Shown: positions 33,390-43,903, numbered from the stretch's first letter. The stretch is 64,000 nucleotides of DNA from Erinaceus europaeus (GCF_950295315.1 NC_080165.1:2238158-2302157), one strand, 5' to 3'. The notes: generated from the letters alone by a model not told the origin. Program-made: numbers and translations.

Positions 33390-33876
33390 ACTAGAATTTG
33401 AAAATTTGGATGAGGTCATTTGATTTCTTGTTGCTAATTTTTCCGAGCTCTTTATATATTTTGGTTATCAGTCTTTTGTCTGATGGATGGCATGTGAAGA
33501 TCTTCTCCCATTCTGTGAGGGGACTCTATGTTTGGGTGATGGTTTTGTTGGCTGTGAAGAAGCTCTTTAATCTGATGTAGTTTCAATGATTTGCTTCTGT
33601 TTTAGTTTTCCTTGCAATTGGGTTTGTATCATCAAAGATGTCCTTGAGGCTGAGGTGGGAAAGTGTTTTACCAATATTTTCCTCTAAGTATTTGAAAGTT
33701 TCTGGTCTAACAGCCAGGTCGATCATCTATTTGCAGTTGACTTTTGTTTCTGGTGAGATAAAATGGTTCAGTTTCATTCTTCTGCATGCTTCAACCCAGT
33801 TTTCCCACAGCATTTATTGAAGTAAGCCTGCTGCCTCCATTTAATATTTTGGCCCACTTTATCAAAACTTAGCATG
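33390..33876 (-). mobile_element. LINE-1 ORF2 fragment, minus strand
   Basis: The reverse complement reads [50 protein letters not shown] and [15 protein letters not shown] with several stops. It matches 3060-3520 of copy A. Neither a tail nor a 3' UTR is attached, so this is an internal fragment. Confidence 0.85.
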
Positions 33877-34202
33877 GCCCTTCAGATTAACAAGCAACAC
33901 TTCTAAGCCCCTCATAAAAATGTGTCACATATTATTATTTGGGCAATTTTACCTCTCATATTTGTTAGAAATATGGATGATGTGGTCTTCATCATTGGCA
34001 TTGATTCAGCCTCAATTCTGCAGGATTTCAGAATACAGAAAGGATGATACTAGCTATGTGCTTTCAGAACCAGTTCCCTAAGGGATTCTCCTAGTATTAT
34101 TTACCTAGGATCTCTTTCCATAGATTAGCAATATGAAGTTATCTGCAAACTTGTTTAAAATTAAGATTCCCTGATTATATTCTCTGAGTTGACTTCAAGA
34201 GA
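33877..34202. other. Unique sequence, no feature seen
   Basis: No recognised feature. Confidence 0.45.
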
Positions 34203-34769
34203 TGGGGCTATGGAGCAGCAACAGCTGTGTTTCTCTCCTCTGCTCTCCCAGGTCAACTAGGAATACCAAAGGAGACCACCTGGGGCAGCAACAAGACAGG
34301 ACTAAAATGACTTCAGGAATGCACCAAATCACCAGTGACTAAAACACATGTAGCTTGTGGACAGAGAGGAGTCTAGGGAGAGATTAATGACTGATAACAG
34401 TCTGCAGTTTACCAGTTGAGACACCAACTCCAGTATGTTTCACCAACAAAAATACAACTGAAGGGAGGAGAGGACTTTACTAAGACTCACCAAATGCAAC
34501 TCTATCCAGTGCTCAATGATAAAGGCTTTCAACCAAGATGACTATATCCTGCTAGACTGTCATTCAGACTAGATGGAGGCAGAAAAACCTTCTCAGACGA
34601 GCCACAGCTGAAAGAATCAACTATCAAAAGCCTGCCCTGTAAGAAGTTCTGAAAGGTCTCCTATAGAAAGTCAGGCCACCATAAATACGCCATATATCAG
34701 AAAACTATAAAAATCTATAAGAATGACATTAAAATAGCTTCAATCTTTGATATCAGTAAATGTCAATGG

Positions 34770-35051
34770 GGAGTTTGGCAGTATCGCAGTGGATTAAGCA
34801 CACATGGCACAAAGCACAAGGAAAGGTGTAAGGGTCCTGGTTGGAGCCCCTAGCTCCCCACCTGCGGTGTATTAGGTCTGCAGGTGTCAATCCTTTTCTC
34901 CACCTCTCTGTTTCCCCTCCCCCATTTCTCTATGTTCTATCCAACAACAAAGACAGAAAACAATAATAAGTATAACAATAAAACAACAAGGGCAACAAAA
35001 AGGAAAAATACATAAATATATAAATAAATAAATAAATAAATAAATAAATAG
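34770..35051 (+). mobile_element. SINE with exact target duplication, inside L1 copy E
   Basis: Head 'ggagtttggcagtatcgcag', B-box region 'ggttggagcccctagctccc', body, (CAACAA)n linker and (AAAT)n tail at 35020-35050. gtaaatgtcaatgg occurs at 34756-34769 and 35052-35065, a perfect 14-bp duplication of the L1 NVNG codons. Confidence 0.93.
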
Positions 35052-36188
35052 GTAAATGTCAATGGCCTTAATTCACCTATTAAGAGGCATAGAGTAAGAA
35101 GATGGATCAGAAAACACATCCCAACAATATGCTGTCTACAGTAAATCCACCTAACTCAGCAAGACAAACATAGACTCAAAGTGAAAGGATGGAAAACTAT
35201 CCTAGAAACCAAAGGCCTACAAAAAAATGCAGGAACAGCTATTCTCATATCTGACACGATAAACTTTAAAATAAATGAAATTAAAAAAAGATAGGGATGT
35301 CCACTACTTATTGCTCAGAGGATCAGCCAATCAAGGAGGAATTAATAATTATTAACATCTATGCACCAATGAGAAGCCATGTAAATACATCAAACAGCTA
35401 CTGAAAGAGCTACAGCAATATGTGAATAGCAACACATAATACTAAGGGAAATAACACCACACTCTCTCCACTTGACAGATCATCCAGGCAGAAAAATCAA
35501 TAAAGACATGAGGAAGCTAATAAGTAGATATACATTTTCAGAGTCATTCATCCCAAGAAACTGGAATACACATTTTAGTCAAGTCCACATGGGTCATTCT
35601 CAAAGATAGACCATACGTTAGTCCACAAAGACAGCATCAGCAAATTAAGAGCATTGAAAGTATCCCAAGCAACTTCTATGACCACAGTGGAATTAAATTA
35701 ATACTCAACAATCAACAAAAGAAGAGTAATAGTCCCAAAATGTGGAAGCTCAACAGTACACTAATTAACAACTACTGTGTCAAAGAGAAAATAAAGAAAT
35801 CAAAATCTTTTGAGAGTTTAATGAAAATGAAGACACAAGCTATCAAAATATTTGGGACACAGCTAAGGCAGTACTGAGAGGGAGGTTCATAGTGATACAA
35901 GCACACATTAGGAAACAGAAAAAGCACAAACAGCCTGATTGCACATCTTAAAGACCTAGAAGGAGAAGAACAAAGGAACCCTAAAGCAACCAGACAGAAA
36001 TAACTAAAGTTAGGGCAGAAATAAATAACATTGAAAATAAGAAAATCATACCAAAGTTCCGTGAAAGCAAATGTTGGTTCTTCAAAAGAGTGAACAAAAT
36101 CTACAAACCTTTAGCCAAACTCACAAAACAAAAAAGAGAAGACCCAAATAAATTGGATCATAAATAAAAGTGGAGATATCACAACAGA
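35052..36188 (+). pseudogene. L1 copy E ORF2, endonuclease and linker
   Basis: Decayed endonuclease: VNGLNSPIKRHRVRRWIR, NVKGWKTI-like block, 'gggaaataacacc' where GDFNT belongs, 'tatgaccacagtgg' for the DHSG motif. The linker follows to ITTD, where the ERV begins. Stops and shifts throughout. Confidence 0.8.
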
Positions 36189-36637
36189 TGTTGGGTAGTA
36201 TGCCACCTCCCCCTGGCTTCTGCTTAACCATATGCCTATATAGGGATTTACTGATCCAAAGCTTTGGTCTATTTACATAAATCACTTTTACATAAAGCAC
36301 TCCAGGGCATTGGTGGTTCAGTGATAGGATTCTCACCTGTTCCGCCCCCTCCTTGTCACACTCTGATTTTCACCAGTCACTTTTCTCTCCACCCTCTCTA
36401 TATCACATCCTGTTTCCACCCTACTTGGAGAGTATAAAAACAGCTGCTCTTCTGATTAAAGACACTTGGAAATTGCTTTCCGGCTACGAGAGTTCCAGAG
36501 TGTATCTCCAGCGGAAGTTGGTGCAGCACGAGTTCCTGATCCCTCTCCCACACAGCAGCCTAGATCAGCTCCAGTTGAGTTCTCTCCAACCCAGTGAGCA
36601 CTAGCTTGGGAAGAAGTACCCTCAGGCTATCCCGGCA
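36189..36637 (+). repeat. 5' LTR of the 7.7-kb ERV
   Basis: TGTTGGGTAG to CCCGGCA. U3 contains a 33-nt tRNA-Gly 5'-half-like segment at 36307-36339 and a TATA box (tataaaaaca) at 36433. ATTAAA at 36457 is the likely poly(A) signal. Differs from the 3' LTR at 7 positions. Confidence 0.95.
36307..36339 (+). other. tRNA-Gly 5'-half-like segment in U3
   Basis: 33 bases aligned to the start of mammalian tRNA-Gly(GCC) with 3 mismatches here (2 in the 3' LTR at 43573-43605 and in the solo LTR at 57233-57265). It contains an A-box-like tggttcagtgatagg and stops in the anticodon loop. No 3' half or B box follows, so it is not a tRNA gene. Sense to the LTR. Confidence 0.8.
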
Positions 36638-36639
36638 TC

Positions 36640-36658
36640 TGGCGCCCGGAACAGGGAC
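36640..36658 (+). other. Primer binding site, tRNA-Lys3-like
   Basis: tggcgcccggaacagggac is complementary to the 3' end of tRNA-Lys3 apart from one extra G. It starts two bases after the LTR, the normal spacing. Confidence 0.9.
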
Positions 36659-36783
36659 ACGTAAGCAGCAGATTTTCAAGAAGACATCTTAGATAAGTAC
36701 ACACCTTTTGGGTATCTGCAATATTGTGTTAAGGCACTGTGATTTTTTTTTCTTTCTTATTGTTTTCCTGAGATCTCTCCACC

Positions 36784-38309
36784 ATGGAAAATCTTTTCCA
36801 AATCCTGCATTCTTTTTCCAGTATACAATTTTTATATATCTGGGTCATTTTTCTCGGGGCTTCACCTTATATCCTGTTGATCATCATAGCAGCTTTTAAG
36901 GGATATATAGGGCAACCTCTCAAAAGGCTTAAGGACCTAGAGGCTGATGTCCAAGAGATAAAGGAAGTAATCATAGAACTTAACCAGCACCTTAAAAACA
37001 AGAAGAAGCAAAGGCCTGTCGTGATCTTGACCCACCCTAATTCCTCTGCATCTTGCCCTGAGGCCCCTATTTTGGCATCTTGCCCTGAGGCCCCTATTTT
37101 GGCAGACACGTGTCCGAATTCTCCTTTGGACTCCACAGCCACTTCTTCGGCCACCCCCATTTTGGCAGACACGTGTCCGGAACCTCCTGCTGCCTCCATG
37201 GCTGCTTCTTCACCCACTCCTGTTTTGATAGACACATGTCCGAATTCTCCTGTAGCCTCCAAAACCACTTCTTTGGCCACTTGTCCAGAAGCTTCCACTT
37301 TGGTGACTCCTCCTACTGCTACACACTTATCAGAGCAAGTCCACACATTTCCGGTCAATGTTGCCCCCAATAGACAAAAACCTCAGGCCTGGTATCCATA
37401 TTCCGCCACAGACCTGAAGGAACTATACCAGGCTATCAAAGATGACGGTGTTCATGCCCCATGGACCAGGTCCATTTTACAAGGCCTGCTTCAGAACCTT
37501 AATACCCCCCAAGATGGAGAGATATGACTCGTGCTGCGCTCCCAGGCCCCCTCTTCCTGCAATGGGAGGCATTCTTTCGCGACGAATGTTTACAACAATC
37601 GCTGAAAAATATTCAAAATCAGCCAGAGGGTAATTTTGATGCATTGTTTGGAACAGGCCAATTAGAAACAGGGATTCAACAGGCGGAAGCCAAGTTTCCA
37701 GTGGGGTATTTTGATCAAGTACGCCTGTGTGCATTAAAAGCATGGGAGCGATTAACACCACCCATGGGAGCAGCCTCAGCCCCCATTCTCTCCCTGCAAC
37801 AAGAACCTGATTAATCCCTCGCTAAATTCATTGCCAGGGTCCAGTCAAGTTTGGAAAGGAAGATTTATAATCCTGACGCTCGTTTTCTCCTCCTGCGATC
37901 CATAGTCTGGGATGGAATGCTTCCGCATTTTCGACAGGCCTGTATCACTCTTAAAAATGAACACCCAGATACTTGGATTCTAGCTACACAGGATCTCAGA
38001 TCAAGCTCTTTTCAAGGACCTATGTTACAGGCCTATGCAGCTACCTTACATAAGCAAAAAGGGGCTTGCTTTCAGTGCAGTCGCCAAGGGCATTGGCGTA
38101 ACCAATGTCCAGAAAATAGACCGCGACCCTGCCTCCAGTCAGGGTGACCCCGCCTCCAGTCAGGGCAACCCCGCCTCCAGACAGGGAATCAGAGACCACG
38201 AATGCCTTGTCCTAGATGCTAGAAAGGATTTCACTGGAGGAGAGATTGTTGGTCAAGGTTCCATAGGAACGGCACGCCTCTGCCAAATGTAAACAGGGAT
38301 TTAAACTAG
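36784..38309 (+). pseudogene. gag, one frameshift and three in-frame stops
   Basis: Codes for the structural polyprotein. The ATG at 36784 has a strong Kozak context (ccaccatgg). Residues 16-38 are a membrane segment (FLYIWVIFLG, then YILLIIIAAF) and Gly-2 is absent, so a myristoylated matrix is not predicted. Residues about 45-76 form a charged coiled coil. Then three 63-bp units (37096-37284) encode ILADTCP-type repeats within a Pro/Ser/Thr-rich domain with six Cys-Pro pairs. Capsid begins near 37390 (YSATDLKELYQAIKD). The frame shifts near 37500-37527. Capsid continues with a stop at 37812 just before the major homology region. Nucleocapsid has two CX2CX4HX4C knuckles (first near 38070-38112, second 38208-38249, broken by TAG at 38220), separated by three 21-bp repeats (38127-38189) with a TGA at 38145. 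Natural stop 38307. Confidence 0.9.
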
Positions 38310-38345
38310 GTATGGGGCTTCCCTTAGCCCCGCCCCCAAGAGGGA
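38300..38345 (+). promoter_or_regulatory. gag-pro -1 frameshift signal with pseudoknot
   Basis: Slippery heptamer TTTAAAC at 38300-38306, in phase T TTA AAC with gag, directly before the gag TAG at 38307. Seven bases further on, ggggct (38314-38319) pairs with agcccc (38326-38331). The loop bases ccct (321-324 of 38xxx) can pair with aggg at 38341-38344, giving an H-type pseudoknot with one unpaired base at the stem junction, similar in plan to the MMTV gag-pro signal. A -1 shift here enters the protease frame. Confidence 0.8.
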
Positions 38346-38938
38346 AGGAAGCAGGTCGCCTGCTTGGTGCTGTGCCCTTCTTCCACAAACAGAAGCCCAG
38401 CTTGGGACCCAATCTGTCGCTATACCCACCACACCAAGTAACAATAACAGAGGGTGAGCAGAAGGAGGAACCCGCGGTATGTGGGAACTTCCAGCATAGA
38501 AATAACCGGCTGGAGCAAGAGAACAGCTTGAATGCGGAGCCTGAGATTTTATGGACCACCCCTGTTTTAGAAAGGGGTCACCCAACTATGACAGTAAAGA
38601 TTGGTAATATTCCTTTTAAGTGTTTGATTGACACGGGAGCAGATAAGACAATATTAAGACAAGCAGAGGTTCCCCAGAGTTGGGAACTCCTCCCAGGACC
38701 ACGCTTACATGGTGTTGGAGGATTGACTCAGGCATTCCACACACGAGATTCCCTTGTGTGGGAAGATCCAGAAGGGACTACCGGACGCTTTCAGCCTTTA
38801 ATAGCTGATATAAGCACCAATTTATTGGGAAGAGACTTGCTGGAATCTTTAGATGCAGTGATATCCTCAGAAACCTCTGCAGGACACCACATTCACTCCT
38901 GTGAGAGTGCTAGACCCAACCAGCACCCCCAATACTAA
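38306..38938 (+). CDS. pro: pro: retroviral aspartic protease, frame open
   Basis: In the -1 frame from the slippery site, open to the TAA at 38936. The first ~85 residues are a linker (LAPPPRGKEAGR and a Glu-rich stretch) too short to be a dUTPase. The protease domain follows: strand MTVKIGNIPFKC, active site LIDTGADKTIL (near 38623-38655), flap GVGG, and the C-terminal LLGRDLL. As a homodimer such enzymes cleave Gag and Gag-Pro-Pol during particle maturation. All diagnostic residues are present and it has no stop, although the gag upstream is broken, so expression as a fusion is unlikely. Confidence 0.9.
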   Translation, partial: LGMGLPLAPPPRGKEAGRLLGAVPFFHKQKPSLGPNLSLYPPHQVTITEGEQKEEPAVCGNFQHRNNRLEQENSLNAEPEILWTTPVLERGHPTMTVKIGNIPFKCLIDTGADKTILRQAEVPQSWELLPGPRLHGVGGLTQAFHTRDSLVWEDPEGTTGRFQPLIADISTNLLGRDLLESLDAVISSETSAGHHIHSCESARPNQHPQY

Positions 38939-41574
38939 CTGCCACTGTTCATAACAGAACTCCCCGCTTAGATTGGCTTTCTAATGAGCCTGTCTGGGTG
39001 GAACAGTGGCCTTTGCCTAGGGAGAAGCTAGAAATTTTAAAAGAACTCGTCCAAGAGCAGTTATCTTGGGACACATTCGCCATTCTCGGAGCCCATGGAA
39101 TACTCCAGTCTTTGTGATTAAAAAGCGCTCAGGAAAATGGCGCCTCCTCCAAGATCTTCATGCAGTTAATAAAACCATGCAGGTTTGGGGCTCCCCCCAA
39201 AGGGGTTTGCCTCTTGCTTCCGCAATTCCCACAGGAATTCCAATCATAGCTATTGATATACAGGATTGTTTTTTCTCTATTCCCTTACACCCACAAGATT
39301 GTAAACGTTTTGCTTTCTCTGTTCCTTCTATTAATAATGCCAGCCCTACCAATAGATTTGAATGGGTGGTACTGCCCCAGGGCATGGCTAACAGTCCTAC
39401 TATTTGTCAAGAGGTTGTTAAATCTGCCCTTTTTCCATGTATTCATAAGGGCCTTAAGGTTTTTCATTATATGGATGTCATGTTAATATGGGGAGAATTA
39501 GATACAGATCTCTCCGTCCTACGTGATTTTCTAATCCCTGCCTTAAAGAGAAGTGGACTTAATGTAGCTCCTGAGAAGATACAGCTAATCCCTCCAATAT
39601 CTTTCTTAGGCTCAGAGATTTCCCTAATGCAGATCTGTCCTTTAAAACCTTGTGTTACTTTTCCTTCTAATCTCACTCTTGCTTCCTTACAAAGTTTTCT
39701 TGGAAATTTGAATTGGCTTAGGCAGTATCTTTATCTGCCTACGAGCTGCCTGCAACCACTGTTCGATCTGTTAAAAGGAAACAAACAGCCCTCCTCAAAG
39801 CGTATGTTAACCCCCGAAGCCTCCTTGGCACTGGAAAAAGTTAACCAGGCTCTCCAGGACATGCACCTTGTTCGGTTCTCCCCCTCCTCTCCAGTAAATC
39901 TTCTAATCTTTAACTCCACCCCCACGGTAGTGGGGGCATTGTGGCAGAAACATGGCGTTCTCGAATGGCTTCATACGCCAGTAGGCGGAGCTCCAAGACT
40001 CCTTACCGAGATTGATGCCTTAGCATTTATGGTTCGCCAAGGAAGAAACAGATCGGTTCAGGACTTAGGAAGGGAACCAGATTCAATCATTCTTCCCTTT
40101 TCTCTCACAGATACAGAATGGCTCATACGCCAGCATTCTCGTTTTGCCATAAGTTTAATGGGTTTTCCAGGACAATTAGATAATCATTTTCCCTCTAATA
40201 ATTTGATAGCTTCTTTACCTCTGTTGCCTCTACTAGTAGCTAAACTTTTCTCTCGAGATCCCATCCCCTCTGCTCCTACAGTGTTCACTGATGGTGGAAA
40301 AAAAGGGAGCTGCTGCCCTTATATATTATCCAGACCAGCAATACCCCAAACCTCTCTTTACTGAACTTCCTGATAATTCCCCTCAGTACAAAGAACTTTA
40401 TGCTGTTTTCCTTGCATTAAAAGCTGTACCAGAATCCTTCAACCTTTTTTCTGACAGTGTGTATACTGTTAACTTACTTCCATGGCTTGCTCGATCTTAT
40501 GTAAGAATTGATGACAACCCACTTTCTCCTCTTTTAATTCAAATTGCCTCTATGCTCTGTTCTCGAACCCATCCACTGTATGTTCAGCACCTACGTTCCC
40601 ACAGCCCTCTTCCTGGTCCCCTGTCCAAAGGGAATGCTGCAGCTGACCACCTTGCCTCCACAGGAATTCTCCTAGCCTCTGTCTCTAATCCTGCTGACTT
40701 TCATTCCCTAACCCATGTTAATCTTAAAGGTCTTTGAGCTCGATATCCTGATATTCCTCTGCCACAGTTAAAACGTATTCTTGCTACATGCTCCTCCTGT
40801 GCAGGTCTAATCAAAACACCTGCTATTCAGACTCTGGGGGTTAATCCTCGAGGTTTAAAAGCCAATGCTCTTTGGCAAATTGATGTTACCCACATACCTA
40901 ACTTTGGCAAACAAAAATATGTGTTCGTCTCAATTGATACCTTCTCTAAGTTTATGTGGGCTACAGCTCAGACTGGAGAAAACTCAAAAAAGCTTATAAG
41001 CCATATGCTCTCCTGTTTTGCTGTAATGGGCTTACCGCTTCAACTTAAAACGGATAATGGACCTGCTTTTACCAGCAAACAATTTAAAGATTTTTGTTCC
41101 CTCTGGTACATTACTCATACTACAGACATTCCGTATAATCCACAGGGACAAGGCATTGTTGAGAGGGCCCATCAAACTCTTAAGGCTCAATTAAATAAAG
41201 AAAAAGGGGAAATGTACCCCCCTAATATCCAGCTGGCAAAAGCCTTAACTACATTAAATCTCTTTAATATTTATAAAAACTCAGACCAACCTCCTATAAT
41301 TCTTCATTGGCAAACACCACCCACCCTCCCAGCTATTAAAGTCAAATGGAAAGACCCACTTGATAAAATTTGGAAAGGACCTGACCCCCTGTTGACTATG
41401 GGGAGGGGTTTCGCATGTATTTTTCCACAAAATTACTCCAAGCCTGTTTGGGTTCCTGCCTGCCATATCCGGCAATACCCACATGATGGCGCTGATATCC
41501 CTGAAGAACAAGAAACACTGCAAGAAGACTGGCTGCAAGAGGACTGGCTACAGGATGCACCCCAGGATCCATAA
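38939..41574 (+). pseudogene. pol: pol: RT, RNase H and integrase, broken
   Basis: Reads in the -1 frame relative to pro from about 38965 (LDWLSNEPVWVEQWPLP). A one-base shift near 39060-39066 moves the RT body to another frame (39066-40300): GKWRLLQDLHAVNKTM, LPQGMANSPTICQ and the active site YMDV at 39468-39479, where YMDD is expected. A seven-A run at 40298-40304 marks the shift back. RNase H keeps TDGG, YKELYAV, FSDSVYT and GNAAADHLAS. Integrase keeps HX3H, CX2C, then Asp of WQIDVTH, Asp of TDNGPAF and Glu of GIVERAH (spacing 35), i.e. an intact catalytic triad. A TGA at 40735 cuts off the integrase N-terminus. The tail is a short QEDWLQEDWLQD repeat before the TAA at 41572. Confidence 0.93.
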
Positions 41575-43437
41575 AACAGCATGGCAGAATAAAAAAAAAA
41601 TCCGATTCACAGAACTCTTCCCCCCCCCCCCGAATGAATGTCTTATGCTATGACTGGCCAGTTGTGTTTTGTGAGTGAGTGAAAAAAAAAATTGAGTGAG
41701 TTGAGTGACCAAAATTTTTGTATGACCCATTGTACTCAGAGTACTCTGAAAGTTAACTGACTTTATATAAAATGGCTGGACGCAGCCATGGTTTCTGGAG
41801 ATGTCCAGAAACAGTCCAAAAATTGTTCATTCCCCCTTTTGATTTTTTTTTTTAAGTCTTGATATCAATATGAAATGTTTAGTCTTAAACTGTGTGAGTA
41901 AAGATGGTTCAAATATGACAGTAGATCTAAATTCACATTTGAAATGATATATCTTATTTACAAGTTTTTCTCCTCCTGTGTGTTATAAACTATATGTTTA
42001 ATATGCGTGTTTCAAGTTTGGTAACATTAACTTAACAGTTAAATTGTAACTTCGAAGCTACATTTTTACGAGAAGAGGTAAAATCAATTCATTTAAGTAA
42101 CTGAGTGTTTAAGGTAAAACTCTAAATATTCAATGTGACAATTCATCATCTCCTAAGTTAAAATACAAATTCTCTATACAGGACATTTTTGGATGGCCCC
42201 CAAAAATGTCCTGTAAGCTATCTTGTGGAAATTAATCCACAACAAATTTGGCATCAATCCGATATTGTAAATGTACCAAAAAAAAAAAATTGTCACTAAA
42301 ATGTGTTAACTCTAGTAACCTGAGTTTGCTTAAAAACCCAATGTAAAAATAGTTAAGAATCAATATATGTGACTTAAATTCGGTATGAAAACTTTGCTAT
42401 ATAAAGACTGCTACATGAGGTCACGTAAGATGACCTTTACACGAAATTATAAAGATACCTAAACCAATTATAATCATTGAGTTATCAATTGTGGTAAACT
42501 TCTAATTTGTTACAAAGTTTTTTCATAAGTAATTGACTACAGCTATGACAAGCCTTCGCATAAAGAAGCATCTGCTCATATAGAATCCCCAGAAATCCAT
42601 CTTGGACCCATGACCTCTGACATTACCCACAATTACAGCCATCCTCCGAAACCCATGATGTGACCTGACACGATCTGGAGAACCTGATTCACAGACTCCA
42701 AAGGACAAGACTTTCCTACTGCCTTTCTCTCAACCATCGGTGTCTGCTCTTCCTGCTTCTGTTTCGCCCACCATGTTTTGGCGGTTCCAGGTCACTCTCT
42801 ACAGAGAAGAAAAGTTCCAGTGGCCGTCCTCCTCCATCAAGATAGACGTGTGGCATTTATTTCCTGGCCTTTGACATTGGACTGATGCTTCTATAGAACT
42901 TGCTGGACACTCCTTTTATACTGCTGGACTTCTTGAAGAATGACTGTAGCAGTTCATAGAACTTACCGCCAGCTGACTAGGGATTTTGCAATGCCAGATC
43001 ACCCCTCTAGCCCCTCGGCTTATCAGGCCCCCACTCCTCCACCCATCAGGCTCACTCTGTCTCTTGCTACTCTTACTTATCCCTCCCTGTCTTGTGCTAG
43101 TTCTTTTTGAAGACACTTACACACTATCATTCTGCTTTCTTCCCAACAGGTTTCCGTTCACCCCTACACTGCTATTCCCCTGACAGAGATGAAGCCTTTT
43201 ACAGACATTGACCCAGTTATATATGGCCATTAAGTAAGAGGAAGATGTTGGGGAATTGTGAGGATATGGTTGAGCTTGGAAGGGCTTGAGTCTGAGGGGT
43301 GTGTCAATCCTGTTAGTCTCTCTCTCCACGGAGAGGTTGAGCAAGGAGGGACAGTAGACCCCCAAAAAAGGTGTGCCTCTTATCAGTCTCCCTGCCTCAC
43401 AAAGTGCCCTGCACTCCTGATACTATGGCAAATAGTT
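41575..43437 (+). other. Non-coding region in place of env
   Basis: 1.86 kb between pol and the polypurine tract with no signal peptide, furin site or transmembrane subunit. Open frames are all below 85 codons. Homologous in order to 12105-13132 of the small ERV. Contains C10 at 41622 and A-runs. A transport or packaging element is possible but not shown. Confidence 0.75.
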
Positions 43438-43454
43438 AAAAAGAAAGGGGGAGA
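43438..43454 (+). other. Polypurine tract of the 7.7-kb ERV
   Basis: aaaaagaaagggggaga immediately before the TG of the 3' LTR. Confidence 0.9.
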
Positions 43455-43903
43455 TGTTGGGTAGTATGCCACCTCCCCCTGGCTTCTGCTTAACCATATG
43501 CCTATATAGGGATTTACTGATCCAAAGCTTTGGTCTATTTACATAAATCACTTTTACATAAAGCACTCCAGGGCATTGGTGGTTCAGTGATAGGATTCTC
43601 GCCTGTTCCGCCCCCTCCTTGTCACACTCTGATTTTCACCAGTCACTTTTCTCTCCACCCTCTCTATATCACATCCTGTTTCCACCCTACTTGGAGAGTA
43701 TAAAAACAGATGCTCTTCTGATTAAAGACACTTGGAAATTGCTTTCCGGCTCCGAGAGTTCCAGAGTGTATCTCCTGCGGAAGTTGGTGCAGCACGAGTT
43801 CCTGATCCCTCTTCCACACAGCAGCCTAGATCAGCTCCAGTTGAGTTCTCTCCAACCCAGAGAGCACTAGCTCGGGAAGAAGTACCCTCAGGCTATCCCG
43901 GCA
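43455..43903 (+). repeat. 3' LTR of the 7.7-kb ERV
   Basis: Same length (449 bp) and layout as the 5' LTR. The seven differences include g for a at 43599, a for c in 'aacagatgct', and t for c in 'cctcttccac'. Confidence 0.95.

Larger units (their letters stand above)
36189..43903 (+). mobile_element. 7.7-kb env-less betaretrovirus-like provirus
   Basis: Complete provirus: two 449-bp LTRs, tRNA-Lys3-type primer site, gag, pro, pol, non-coding 3' region, polypurine tract. The L1 host gives the empty-site sequence: aacaga before (36183-36188) and aacata after (43904-43909), a 6-bp target duplication with one change, then L1 continues at 'tactgcagaaattcag'. The LTRs differ at 7 of 449 positions. 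Frames are arranged gag (frame 0), pro (-1), pol (-1 again), as in betaretroviruses. Gag has one frameshift and three in-frame stops before its natural end; pol has two frameshifts and one stop, and a mutated RT active site. There is no dUTPase and no env. Confidence 0.95.

Noticed and set aside
36307..36380. A tRNA-Gly gene in the LTR
   Set aside because: Only the 5' half matches; there is no anticodon stem closure, T arm or B box.
36867..37370. 167-codon frame antisense to gag
   Set aside because: Mirrors the Cys-Pro repeat region; no independent motif or start context.
38312..38560. A dUTPase between nucleocapsid and protease
   Set aside because: Only about 85 residues precede the protease and none of the dUTPase motifs are visible.
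41575..43437. A decayed env gene
   Set aside because: No surface/transmembrane features in any frame, and the region aligns with a non-coding stretch of another ERV.
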